Shown here one piece after another: positions 1-7,957 of a DNA stretch of 53,648 bases. The notes under the pieces are model-generated. The model saw only the letters and a program-made list of their open reading frames with translations, had not been told where the DNA came from and searched no databases. Source of the DNA: Fen-1308 sp035319125. GTDB lineage: Bacteria; Nitrospirota; Thermodesulfovibrionia; Thermodesulfovibrionales; Dissulfurispiraceae. The stretch spans positions 1 through 53,648 of the forward strand of contig DATHDG010000045.1 in the NCBI GenBank assembly GCA_035319125.1, in the 5' to 3' direction. Position numbers and translations under genes: made by a program. Positions within the stretch are counted from its first letter, which is position 1, and every line of letters starts with the position of its first letter.

Positions 1-1
1 A

Positions 2-205
2 GTGGCCAGACTCACGGGCAGTTTTGTGGCCGCCCAGGAAGCGTTGAACGTCACGCCCCAGACAGCCAGGATCTACATCCAGACAACATCTGAAGATGCT
101 TCGGAGGCTTTCAGGGCTATTGAGACGAAAGGTGCCGGCGTTGTTTTATCACAAATTTATCACAATGAAACAAAAAAGAGAGCTACTGATTCCGTAACTC
201 TCTGA
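2..205 (+). CDS. C-terminal fragment of a possible tyrosine recombinase (integrase)
   Basis: The reading frame is open from the window edge to a stop at 205, so this is the 3' end of a gene that begins outside the window. The visible 67 residues contain a helix followed by TPQTARIYI and SEDASEAF. This resembles the segment around the nucleophilic tyrosine of phage-type integrases (T..x.Y followed by an acidic helix). The gene ends 6 bp from the 3' end of tRNA-Glu, the usual arrangement when an integrase lies at the end of an element inserted in a tRNA gene. The histidine usually found before the tyrosine is not obvious and the catalytic R-H-R residues are off the window, so the assignment is tentative. 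It could equally be an unrelated protein tail. Confidence 0.35.
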   Translation: MARLTGSFVAAQEALNVTPQTARIYIQTTSEDASEAFRAIETKGAGVVLSQIYHNETKKRATDSVTL

Positions 206-211
206 TTTTAT

Positions 212-289
212 TGGCGTCCCCATGGGGATTCGAACCCCAGTTACCGCCGTGAAAGGGCGATGTCCTAGACCGGGCTAGACGATGGGGAC
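212..289 (-). tRNA. tRNA-Glu (TTC), CCA encoded
   Basis: Read on the minus strand the sequence folds as a cloverleaf. The acceptor arms GTCCCCA and TGGGGAC pair, the T-loop has GGTTCGAATCC, and the anticodon loop CTTTCAC carries TTC. The discriminator G is followed by an encoded CCA at 214-212. It lies 12 bp downstream of tRNA-Lys, probably in one transcript. Confidence 0.96.
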
Positions 290-301
290 AAGTTAAGTAA
301 A

Positions 302-374
302 TGAGCCGCGTTGGATTCGAACCAACGACCCACGCCTTAAAAGGGCGTTGCTCTACCAACTGAGCTAGCGGCCC
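302..374 (-). tRNA. tRNA-Lys (TTT)
   Basis: On the minus strand the acceptor arms GGGCCGC and GCGGCTC pair (one G-U), the D-arm has AGCTCAGTTGGTAGAGC, and the anticodon loop CTTTTAA carries TTT. The T-arm has GGTTCGAATCC and the discriminator base is A. CCA is not encoded. It is the first gene of a two-tRNA unit with tRNA-Glu. Confidence 0.96.
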
Positions 375-376
375 TC

Positions 377-395
377 TTGGCGCCTGTCGCGCCAA
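377..395 (-). repeat. Inverted repeat in the leader of the tRNA-Lys/Glu transcript
   Basis: Perfect 7-bp arms (TTGGCGC and GCGCCAA) flank a 5-nt loop, ending 3 bp before the 5' end of tRNA-Lys. It probably forms a leader hairpin that is removed when the tRNA precursor is processed. Confidence 0.5.
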
Positions 396-405
396 CGAGA
401 TATTA

Positions 406-435
406 AATTTACTATTTCGAATCAGATTTTGTCAA
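406..435 (-). promoter_or_regulatory. Candidate sigma-70-type promoter of the tRNA-Lys/Glu unit
   Basis: On the minus strand a perfect -35 box TTGACA (435-430) is followed after 18 nt by TAAATT (411-406) as a -10-like box. Transcription would begin near 399, about 25 nt before tRNA-Lys. The -10 match is only moderate. Confidence 0.5.
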
Positions 436-511
436 TTATTTGCACGTTCTGCCGACTTCATGCTATTCCTTCAATAACCTCAGCTAATTGAGACGGATTA
501 GTAACGCCAGG

Positions 512-2452
512 CTATGATTTTCCTCGTGCATGCGGCAACAATCCGCCTTTTAGAATGAGCTCTTTTTCCCTGTCATTAAAATTAGAAATTACTTCAAAAG
601 TATACCCCTTGGCAAGATTGGCTATCGTAAATGTCTGGCTACCTTCAACCGCACTCAATGCTCCCTTTACTTCCAGCACATCCCCTTCTTCAATTTTGTC
701 ATAGTCCTGCTCAGACTTGAACATTAAAGGCAGGATACCGAAATTGACTAGATTGGCCCTGTGTATGCGGGCAAACGATTTAGCGATCACAGCCTGTAGT
801 CCCAGATACATCGGTGCTATCGCAGCATGTTCCCGCGACGATCCCTGGCCGTAGTTGTCTCCGCCTACGATGATGCATCCTCCCTTCTCCCTTACGTCCT
901 TTGCGCGGCTGCTGAAAGTCTTGTCGATATTCTCAAATACGAATTCTGATATTGCAGGGATATTCGACCTGTAAGGTAACACTTTGGAGCCGGCCGGCAT
1001 GATGTCATCAGTAGTTATATTGTCACCGAGTTTAAGGAGCACTTCGGCCCTGATCAACATGCCGAGCGGTGACTTGACCGGCACGTCTTTAATATTAGGT
1101 CCCTTTAAAATGACAACATTGGACGTATCAGTCTTGGGCGGTATAAGAAGATTATCATTTATAATAAACAACTCTGGTTCAAGTACAACTGGAACATCAT
1201 ATCCAGCGTCGCGCGGATCAATGATTTCTCCCTTGAGAGCCATTGCTGCGCAGGCCACCGGATTGGTCAGATATATTAAAGCATCTTTTGTTCCGGATCT
1301 GCCATGAAAATTTCTATTAAAAGATCGGATCGAAACATGACCCGAACCTGGAGCTCCGCCCATGCCTATGCATGGTCCACACGACGATTCTAATATGCGG
1401 GCACCGGCTGCGATCATATCAGCGATAAGACCTTCGCGCGAAAGCATTTCATATACCTGCTTCGACCCGGGATTAATCATAAGATTTACCCACTCGGGCA
1501 ATGTCTTGCCCTTTAGCATCAACGCCACTGTTTTCATAGCGGGATAGGATGAATTTGTACAGCTGCCTATGCAAACCTGATCCACCTTTTTGCCTGCAAC
1601 TTCTCGGATTGCAACTACGTTGTCCGGACTGTGCGGCTGCGCGATCATTGGTTCCACTATATTCAAATCGAGATCGACTACGTCGTCGTATTGAGCATCA
1701 GTATCTGCAACAATCTCTTGCCATGCCTGTTCGCGTCCCTGAGCACGGAGGAACTTCAACGTATTGCTGTCACTCGGGAATATAGACGTTGTGGCTCCAA
1801 GTTCCGCCCCCATATTCGTAATAGTAGCACGCTCTGTGACGGTCAGGCTTGACACGCCCGGACCGCCATATTCGAAGATTTTGCCAACACCGCCCTTGAC
1901 TGTAAGCATTCTAAGCAAGGTCAAAATTACATCCATAGCAGTAACATATGGCTTTTTCAATGCACCGGCAAGGTTTATCTTCACGATCTTAGGCATCGAG
2001 ATTTCAAATGATGACCCTGCCATAACAGTTGCTGCTTCAAGACCGCCGACACCAATCGAAATCATTCCCATGCCGCCACCTGTAGGGGTATGGCTATCTG
2101 TGCCAAGCGCTATCTTTGCCGGCGCTGCAAAACGCTCAAGATGAACCTGATGACAAATTCCATTTCCGGGCTTTGAAAACCAGGCTCCAAATTTTTCGGC
2201 AGCCGTCCGAAGAAACTGGTGATCGTCTGCATTCATGAAGTTGGACTGCAGCATGTTGTGGTCAACATAGGACACAGCCGTATCAACCTGCACCCGCTCA
2301 ATGCCAATTGCCTCAAACTCAAGCCAGGTCATAGTACCTGTCGCGTCTTGCGTAAGCACCTGATCGACTTTCAGGCCGATTTGCGAGCCAGGTGCCAGAT
2401 CACCTGAGACCATATGCGCATCAAAAATTTTCTGGACAATATTCTTTCCCAT
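512..2452 (-). CDS. acn: Aconitate hydratase, compact Aquifex-type (about 646 aa)
   Basis: Aconitase interconverts citrate and isocitrate through cis-aconitate in the TCA cycle, using a [4Fe-4S] cluster in the cytoplasm. The cluster-binding cysteines are seen in CIGSCTNSSY and in SSCGPCIGMGG. The substrate-loop motifs GTDSHTPTGGGMG and DNYGQGSSREHAA (swivel domain, C-terminal part) are also present. At about 646 residues it matches the shorter Aquifex/Nitrospirota-type family rather than the roughly 890-residue AcnA. I start it at the ATG at 2452 (MGKNIVQKIF) because an AGAGAGG ribosome site lies about 9 nt upstream; the 27 upstream codons look unlike aconitase. It diverges from lysA across a 200-bp intergenic region that holds an inverted repeat. 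Confidence 0.93.
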   Translation of the reverse strand: MGKNIVQKIFDAHMVSGDLAPGSQIGLKVDQVLTQDATGTMTWLEFEAIGIERVQVDTAVSYVDHNMLQSNFMNADDHQFLRTAAEKFGAWFSKPGNGICHQVHLERFAAPAKIALGTDSHTPTGGGMGMISIGVGGLEAATVMAGSSFEISMPKIVKINLAGALKKPYVTAMDVILTLLRMLTVKGGVGKIFEYGGPGVSSLTVTERATITNMGAELGATTSIFPSDSNTLKFLRAQGREQAWQEIVADTDAQYDDVVDLDLNIVEPMIAQPHSPDNVVAIREVAGKKVDQVCIGSCTNSSYPAMKTVALMLKGKTLPEWVNLMINPGSKQVYEMLSREGLIADMIAAGARILESSCGPCIGMGGAPGSGHVSIRSFNRNFHGRSGTKDALIYLTNPVACAAMALKGEIIDPRDAGYDVPVVLEPELFIINDNLLIPPKTDTSNVVILKGPNIKDVPVKSPLGMLIRAEVLLKLGDNITTDDIMPAGSKVLPYRSNIPAISEFVFENIDKTFSSRAKDVREKGGCIIVGGDNYGQGSSREHAAIAPMYLGLQAVIAKSFARIHRANLVNFGILPLMFKSEQDYDKIEEGDVLEVKGALSAVEGSQTFTIANLAKGYTFEVISNFNDREKELILKGGLLPHARGKS

Positions 2453-2527
2453 TAGTAATACCTCTCTATGACAACATTCTATAGTATTTTCATTACAAGA
2501 AAAGGACAATCTCAGCCGCTGATAAGG

Positions 2528-2564
2528 GAACAAGACTTAGATGCGGATTCACACAGTCTTGTTC
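2528..2564. repeat. Perfect 10-bp inverted repeat between acn and lysA
   Basis: The arms GAACAAGACT (2528-2537) and AGTCTTGTTC (2555-2564) are exact inverted copies separated by 17 nt. The repeat lies in the divergent control region, 76 bp upstream of the acn start and 90 bp upstream of lysA. It could be an operator for either gene or a leader hairpin. No poly-T tract follows on either side, so it does not look like a terminator. Confidence 0.55.
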
Positions 2565-2653
2565 AATGCCGCGCCAGTTCTGTCTTTTTTTGACTAATGA
2601 CGCATTATTATGTTAAAAAAACAGATAAAAAATCAATTAAATAAGGGGTCGGC

Positions 2654-3910
2654 ATGCATTTCTTCGAATACAAAAAAGGCGAGCTATATGCGGAAGATGT
2701 TCCTGTCAGAGAGATAGCGGCTAAATATGGGACACCTGTATATATATACAGTTCCAAAACATTGCTCAGACACTTTAATGCTTATGACAACGCGTTCGAC
2801 GGAAAATCTCATATTATTTGCTTTGCGCTTAAAGCCAATTCCAATGCGGCTATTATCAGGCTTTTCGCTAAACATGGCTGTGGCGCTGATGTAGTTTCCG
2901 GCGGCGAACTATATAGGGCTCTGAAGGCCGGCATTCCAGCCAGAAAGATTGTTTATGCCGGTGTTGGCAAAACCGAGGATGAGATCAGATATGCGTTGAA
3001 AAACAAAATATTAATGTTCAACGTTGAATCGGAAAACGAGTTGCGCGAACTTAACCGGATAGCTGGGGTTATGGGTGTAAAGGCCAATATTGCGCTTCGT
3101 ATAAATCCTGATATCGACCCTCAGACTCACCCTTATATATCCACCGGCCTGAAGAAGCACAAGTTCGGCATACCTATTGAATTGGCACTTGAGCATTATA
3201 AGATTGCGGTCAGCCTGAAAAATATATCTGTAGTTGGAATTCACAAGCATATAGGCTCGCAACTTACAAAGTTGTCCCCGTTTGTCGATGCACTGAGAAG
3301 AATACTGCTTCTGATCAATGAACTTGCAAAAGATTGCATCAGAATTGATTATCTTGATATAGGCGGAGGACTTGGTATCACTTATCTGGATGAGGAACCG
3401 CCAGAACCCAATGATTTGGCTAAACACATACTGCCACTAATTAAAGATCGCGATCTGACACTTGTGATGGAACCAGGGAGATCTCTCGTAGGCAATGCAG
3501 GCATACTTGTAACCAAAACGCTCTACCTCAAAGAAGGCGAAGAGAAAAGTTTCGTGATTGTCGATGCCGGGATGAACGATTTAATGAGGCCATCGTTATA
3601 CAATGCTTATCATCATATTCAGCCGGTAGTCAAAACAAGACGGCATGTAATTATCGCAGATATCGTCGGTCCAATATGCGAGTCCGGCGACTTTCTCGCA
3701 AAGGATCGCGAGATCAGAAAAGTTAAGCAAGGAGAGTTGCTGGCAGTGATGAGTGCTGGCGCTTATGGTTTCTCTATGTCTTCGACATACAACAGCCGCC
3801 CTAAAGTTGCCGAGGTCATGGTAAGCGGCAAGGAATTCGCACTGGTGCGTAAACGCGAATCATATGCCGATCTGCTGCGTGGTGAAAGCATACCGGAGTT
3901 TATCAAATGA
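2654..3910 (+). CDS. lysA: Diaminopimelate decarboxylase
   Basis: LysA is a PLP enzyme that decarboxylates meso-diaminopimelate to L-lysine, the last step of lysine synthesis. The 418-residue length is normal. The PLP lysine lies in FALKANSN, followed by GADVVSGGE. HKHIGSQ and the glycine-rich EPGRSLVGNAG phosphate-binding loop are present, and GPICESGD supplies the active-site cysteine of the partner subunit. AAGGGG precedes the ATG at a normal distance. The stop codon overlaps the dapF start (ATGA), so the two are translationally coupled in a lysA-dapF-dapA operon. Confidence 0.96.
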   Translation: MHFFEYKKGELYAEDVPVREIAAKYGTPVYIYSSKTLLRHFNAYDNAFDGKSHIICFALKANSNAAIIRLFAKHGCGADVVSGGELYRALKAGIPARKIVYAGVGKTEDEIRYALKNKILMFNVESENELRELNRIAGVMGVKANIALRINPDIDPQTHPYISTGLKKHKFGIPIELALEHYKIAVSLKNISVVGIHKHIGSQLTKLSPFVDALRRILLLINELAKDCIRIDYLDIGGGLGITYLDEEPPEPNDLAKHILPLIKDRDLTLVMEPGRSLVGNAGILVTKTLYLKEGEEKSFVIVDAGMNDLMRPSLYNAYHHIQPVVKTRRHVIIADIVGPICESGDFLAKDREIRKVKQGELLAVMSAGAYGFSMSSTYNSRPKVAEVMVSGKEFALVRKRESYADLLRGESIPEFIK

Positions 3911-4731
3911 GAGTCCCGTTTACAAAAATGCACGGCACCGGCAATGATTTCATAGTAATCGATTGCCGAGATATAAGGCTGCCCGATCCGGCATCTTTTT
4001 CAATCAAGTATTGCCATAGAAGATTCGGCATCGGAGCTGACCAGGTTCTGCTTTTATATCCATCTGAGGTCGGCGATTACGCCATGAAAATTTTTAACGC
4101 AGATGGCAGCGAAGTCGAGATGTGCGGAAACGGGATACGCTGCTTCGCCAAATACATCTGGGATAGAAATCTTTCCGCAAAGAATATACTTGAAGTCGAA
4201 ACGCTCGCAGGAATTATCAGGCCTGAAAAGTCCGGTGACAATATAAGGGTGGACATGGGCGAGCCGATATTAGCCCCGGATAAAATACCGGTAAATATCG
4301 ATTCTCAGGCGAAAGCCGTCGATTATCCTCTTGTTGTAGAAGATAGGCATTTCAAGCTGACATTTGTCTCTATGGGGAATCCTCATGCAGTTATTATCCT
4401 TGAAGACGACGTCTCAGAGTTTCCTGTGCACAAGTATGGACCCCTTATTGAAACTCATCCGCTTTTTCCCAAAAGGACAAACGTTGAGTTTGTCAATGTC
4501 AAAGGTCGAAATGTGCTGTCCATGCGAGTTTGGGAAAGAGGCTCAGGCGAAACTCTTGCTTGTGGCACTGGGGCATGTGCTACAGCAGTTGCATCCATGA
4601 TCAAGGGGCTTACTGAAAAGAAAGTTACGGTGCGGCTATCGGGAGGCGATCTATCTATCGAATGGGCAACGAGTAATCATGTTTACATGACAGGCCCCGC
4701 TGTTGAGGTATTCCAGGGAATAATAAAATAA
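3907..4731 (+). CDS. dapF: Diaminopimelate epimerase
   Basis: DapF converts LL- to meso-diaminopimelate without a cofactor, using two cysteines as acid and base. Both are visible: one in MCGNGIRC near residue 76 and the other in ACGTGACA near residue 218. The N-terminal motif KMHGTGNDF is typical and the 274-residue length is normal. The start overlaps the lysA stop by 4 nt. The following 85 bp before dapA contain its separate ribosome site. With LysA and DapA it makes meso-DAP for peptidoglycan as well as lysine. Confidence 0.96.
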   Translation: MRVPFTKMHGTGNDFIVIDCRDIRLPDPASFSIKYCHRRFGIGADQVLLLYPSEVGDYAMKIFNADGSEVEMCGNGIRCFAKYIWDRNLSAKNILEVETLAGIIRPEKSGDNIRVDMGEPILAPDKIPVNIDSQAKAVDYPLVVEDRHFKLTFVSMGNPHAVIILEDDVSEFPVHKYGPLIETHPLFPKRTNVEFVNVKGRNVLSMRVWERGSGETLACGTGACATAVASMIKGLTEKKVTVRLSGGDLSIEWATSNHVYMTGPAVEVFQGIIK

Positions 4732-4816
4732 AAGCGATCAGATCAGTTGTCGCCGTATTTGATAATGACCCTGTAATTGGTATAAAGTTTATATAGTCAT
4801 CAGGGAGGAGGAAACC

Positions 4817-5689
4817 ATGTTCAAAGGTTCATTGGTAGCCATAGTAACTCCATTCAAGAAAGGCAAGTTTGACGAAAAAACATATGGTGATTTGATAGAG
4901 TGGCACATTTCCAAGGGGACACATGGCATAGTTCCATGCGGCACAACCGGCGAGGCATCCACACTTGATTTTGAAGAGCATTACCGTGTAATTGAAGTGG
5001 CAGTAAAGGTTGCTAATAAAAGGATTCCGATCCTGGCTGGCACGGGAGCAAACTCGACAGATGAGGCCATTCATATTACGAGAAAGGCAAAGGAGCTTGG
5101 GGCTGACGGCGCACTGATTGTAACTCCGTATTATAATAAACCTACACAGGATGGCCTCTATCTTCACTTCAAAGCCGTGGCGCAGGCTATTGACATTCCA
5201 ATTGTATTATATAACGTGCCTGGCAGGACAGCTGTTAACATGCTGCCCGATACAGTCGCAAGGCTTCTTGAGTTCAAGAATATAGTTGGAATTAAAGAGG
5301 CTACTGGTGACATGCGCCAGGCCAGCGATCTTATAAGGCTATGCGGGGACAGACTGACGGTAATTTCCGGTGATGACTACACAACTTTTGCAATGATGAC
5401 GCTGGGCGGCAAGGGAGTTATCTCAGTTACTGCCAATATAGTCCCAAAAGAGATGGCAGAGATGTGCAGTGCGCTGGAAAGTGGCGACCTCGATAAAGCC
5501 AGAAAATTGCATTTCATAATAGAGCCTTTAAACGCTGCTATGTTCATTGAAACCAATCCTATCCCGGTCAAGACCGCTCTTGCGCTCATGGGCAAGGTCG
5601 GGGAAGAATTTAGGTTGCCTCTCTGTGCCATGTCATCATCTAACAAGGAAAAGCTTCGGACCGCACTGAGAGATGCGAGACTCATCTGA
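4817..5689 (+). CDS. dapA: 4-hydroxy-tetrahydrodipicolinate synthase
   Basis: DapA condenses pyruvate with aspartate semialdehyde, the first committed step to diaminopimelate and lysine. It is a 290-residue TIM barrel of normal length. The substrate loop GTTGEASTL, the catalytic tyrosine in VLYNVPGRT and the Schiff-base lysine in VGIKEATGD are all present. A strong GGGAGGAGG ribosome site precedes the ATG. The end overlaps the next gene, a thioredoxin-like protein, by 17 nt. dapB and the acyltransferase or aminotransferase steps are not in the window. Confidence 0.96.
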   Translation: MFKGSLVAIVTPFKKGKFDEKTYGDLIEWHISKGTHGIVPCGTTGEASTLDFEEHYRVIEVAVKVANKRIPILAGTGANSTDEAIHITRKAKELGADGALIVTPYYNKPTQDGLYLHFKAVAQAIDIPIVLYNVPGRTAVNMLPDTVARLLEFKNIVGIKEATGDMRQASDLIRLCGDRLTVISGDDYTTFAMMTLGGKGVISVTANIVPKEMAEMCSALESGDLDKARKLHFIIEPLNAAMFIETNPIPVKTALALMGKVGEEFRLPLCAMSSSNKEKLRTALRDARLI

Positions 5690-6287
5690 AGAACAACAAG
5701 CGGTAAATGGCAAGTCGGAAGTTGCTATAGTCCATAAATCGTTATTACATTTGCGTTCATGCTTGGTGCTCCCAGCTTTTTTCTCATTTATACTGATATC
5801 TTTTTACCTGATGCCACGCGGAGTCAGCGCAGAACTTTTGTCTCCATTCGCAATAGAAAATCTCATAGGACAAAAGGCTCCTGATTTTTCGCTTCCGGAT
5901 CTTTCCGGCAAATCGGTTGCTTTATCGAGTTATCGCGGCAAGGTTATTATTGTTTTATTCTGGGCGTCCTGGTGCCCGCCATGCAAGAATGAACTGCAAT
6001 CTCTCAATAATCTTTATAGAGTGTATAGAAATAGAGGCCTTATAATTCTTGCAGTGGCATCTGAGCAGTCATCTGCTGCGGTTAGTGAATTTATAGAGCG
6101 GATGCCTTTGGAATTTGATGTTCTATACGATAGTAATTTGATAATATCTAAAGATGTATACAAGGTGTTCATGATGCCGACCACTTTTATAATCGACAGG
6201 CACGGCATTATCTCAAAAAAACACTTCGGAGAACAAGACTGGACAAGAGCGGAACGAGTAGCAGAAGTTGAATCCCTGTTAAAATAA
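5673..6287 (+). CDS. TlpA/ResA-like membrane-anchored thioredoxin
   Basis: The 204-residue protein has a hydrophilic N-terminus, a hydrophobic segment at about residues 30-50 (LVLPAFFSFILISFYL) that should be an uncleaved anchor or signal, and a periplasmic AhpC-TSA/Redoxin-type thioredoxin fold. The redox motif WCPPC lies near residue 100, and the cis-proline region MPTTFIIDRHG is clear. Such proteins reduce disulfides in the periplasm, for example during cytochrome c maturation; the exact partner is unknown. The start lies inside dapA, so translation is probably coupled. A hairpin just after the stop probably ends the operon. A later start is possible, as the first about 25 codons are not conserved in type. 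Confidence 0.85.
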   Translation: MRDSSEEQQAVNGKSEVAIVHKSLLHLRSCLVLPAFFSFILISFYLMPRGVSAELLSPFAIENLIGQKAPDFSLPDLSGKSVALSSYRGKVIIVLFWASWCPPCKNELQSLNNLYRVYRNRGLIILAVASEQSSAAVSEFIERMPLEFDVLYDSNLIISKDVYKVFMMPTTFIIDRHGIISKKHFGEQDWTRAERVAEVESLLK

Positions 6288-6326
6288 TACGGCTGGCCGA
6301 TGCTTGCGGCTACCGGCTAGCCGTAT
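6287..6326. terminator. Candidate bidirectional terminator hairpin
   Basis: The arms 6287-6299 and 6314-6326 pair over 13 bp with one G-U, around a 14-nt loop. The hairpin sits between the converging thioredoxin gene and mscL. There is no long U tract, only an A/T-rich flank on each side, so termination strength is uncertain. Confidence 0.55.
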
Positions 6327-6350
6327 AAAATATATCCAACGGGGACTGAT

Positions 6351-6791
6351 CTAGCCCTTTAATTCAGAAGTGCACTGAGGACACCGAGTCGCCTTGATCG
6401 GGACAGCTGAAAGACAGAACGGGCATTCCTTAGTAGAAGGCGGCGCGGGGGCTTCTTCTTTCTTTAACCTGTTAAGTTGCTTCACCAGGAGGAATACGGC
6501 AAAGGCCACGATCAGGAAATCAAGCACAGTGTTAAAGAAGAGACCGTAATTAAGCGTAGGCGCCCCAGCAGCTTTGGCCTCCTGAATGGATGAAAACTCC
6601 CTGCCGGAAAGACTTATGAAGAGGTTCGAGAAATCCACCTTGCCCAGCAACAGACCGATCGGCGGCATCAAGACGTCGCTTACAAACGATGTGACGATTT
6701 TGCCGAATGCACCTCCGATGATAATACCGATAGCCAGATCTACAACGTTACCGCGCATAGCAAATTCTTTAAATTCCTTAAGCATAGCCAT
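6351..6791 (-). CDS. mscL: Large-conductance mechanosensitive channel with C-terminal zinc ribbon
   Basis: MscL forms a pentameric inner-membrane pore that opens on hypo-osmotic stress. The family signature FAMRGNVVDLAIGIIIGGAF opens the first transmembrane helix. A second helix lies at about residues 84-105 (LDFLIVAFAVFLLV). After the cytoplasmic helix the C-terminus carries CPFC and CPQC, spaced as a small zinc ribbon, giving 146 residues. The start follows an AAAGGAG site. It is a single gene converging on the thioredoxin operon, with the opp-like ATPases upstream on the same strand but 150 bp away. Confidence 0.95.
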   Translation of the reverse strand: MAMLKEFKEFAMRGNVVDLAIGIIIGGAFGKIVTSFVSDVLMPPIGLLLGKVDFSNLFISLSGREFSSIQEAKAAGAPTLNYGLFFNTVLDFLIVAFAVFLLVKQLNRLKKEEAPAPPSTKECPFCLSAVPIKATRCPQCTSELKG

Positions 6792-6940
6792 TCTCCTTTT
6801 GTTAAACCATAATCAATCAGCTTAAAGCTGTTAAGGCATCCACAGAAGACTTTATATTAATAGCAAGTAATAGTTGTTATGTCAAGACATTTTATCGTAT
6901 GTTTTGCATCCCCATTTATAATGTCATGAGCAGAAAATCT

Positions 6941-7957
6941 CTACGCTACGTCTATAAGATGACAGGCAACTGATGACTCGCCAATGGTCTTGAGTTCGGG
7001 GCATAAGGTTTCGCAGGGACCAATCATCTTAGAGCAGCGCGGATGAAAAGGACAGCCAGGCGGGATATCAGCCGCATTAGGTATGTCACCAGAATCTGAT
7101 ATTTTCTTGAACATGCCAATATCATACTTTATACGGTACTTCAATTTTGGAGCAGACGAGAGCAAAAGTTCTGTATATGGATGCTTGGGAGCTGAAAATA
7201 TATCTTCGGTCTTTCCCAGTTCCACAATTTTTCCCAGATACATCACTGCAATCTCATCGCTAATATATCTCACCACCCTCAGATCATGGCTTATAAATAT
7301 CATTGATATTCCTGAATCCTGCCTGATACTTTGCAATAAATTAAGTATTTGTGCCTGAATGGATACGTCCAGCGCTGATAAAGGCTCGTCCGCGACTATC
7401 AGTTCAGGCGAGACGGCAAGTGTACGAGCTATACATATCCTCTGTCGCTGACCGCCGCTGAATTCATGTGGATACTTAGCAAGCGCGTCTTCATTGAGCC
7501 CTACCTTACTCAGCAATTCCACCACCCTGCCGCTTAATTCGCTTCGAGATGCTAATTTGTGAATTTTATAAGGTTCAGACAATGCGTCAATGATTCTCAT
7601 GCGTGGATTGAGCGAGGCGAAAGGATCTTGAAATATGATTTGAACAGACCGTCTGAAACGTCTCAAATCTTCACCTTTCAGACTAGAAATGGCCCGTCCC
7701 TTAAAATAAATATCTCCCGATGTAGGTTCAAGCAATCTGAGAATCAATCGCGCCACAGTAGATTTGCCGCATCCACTTTCGCCCACAACTGCAAAGACGT
7801 TGCCTTTTCTGATATTAAAGCTTACTCCGTCAACAGCCCGATGCCATTTATTCGACGCGCCAAAATTCGTCTTCACTTGATAATACTTTCTTATATCACT
7901 GACGGAAAGCAACGGATCTTCATTCCTATGTTCCGGCATATTACTCGGATTGTTCAC
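6941..7957 (-). CDS. Oligopeptide/dipeptide ABC transporter ATP-binding protein (OppF/DppF-like)
   Basis: This is the second of two paired ATPases that power a peptide or nickel-type importer at the inner membrane. Walker A GESGCGKST, the signature SGGQRQR, Walker B LIVADEPLSALD and the switch histidine ISHDL are present. The C-terminal CPFHPRC..C region is the cysteine motif typical of OppF-type proteins (oligo_HPY). I place the start at the GTG at 7957, which overlaps the oppD-like stop as GTGA and has GAGGTG 6 nt upstream; earlier GTG and later ATG codons are possible. No permease or binding-protein gene lies next to the pair. Confidence 0.9.
   Translation of the reverse strand: MNNPSNMPEHRNEDPLLSVSDIRKYYQVKTNFGASNKWHRAVDGVSFNIRKGNVFAVVGESGCGKSTVARLILRLLEPTSGDIYFKGRAISSLKGEDLRRFRRSVQIIFQDPFASLNPRMRIIDALSEPYKIHKLASRSELSGRVVELLSKVGLNEDALAKYPHEFSGGQRQRICIARTLAVSPELIVADEPLSALDVSIQAQILNLLQSIRQDSGISMIFISHDLRVVRYISDEIAVMYLGKIVELGKTEDIFSAPKHPYTELLLSSAPKLKYRIKYDIGMFKKISDSGDIPNAADIPPGCPFHPRCSKMIGPCETLCPELKTIGESSVACHLIDVA

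Noticed and set aside
183..395. A 70-codon frame across the two tRNA genes
   Set aside because: It is read through tRNA sequence and has no protein likeness.
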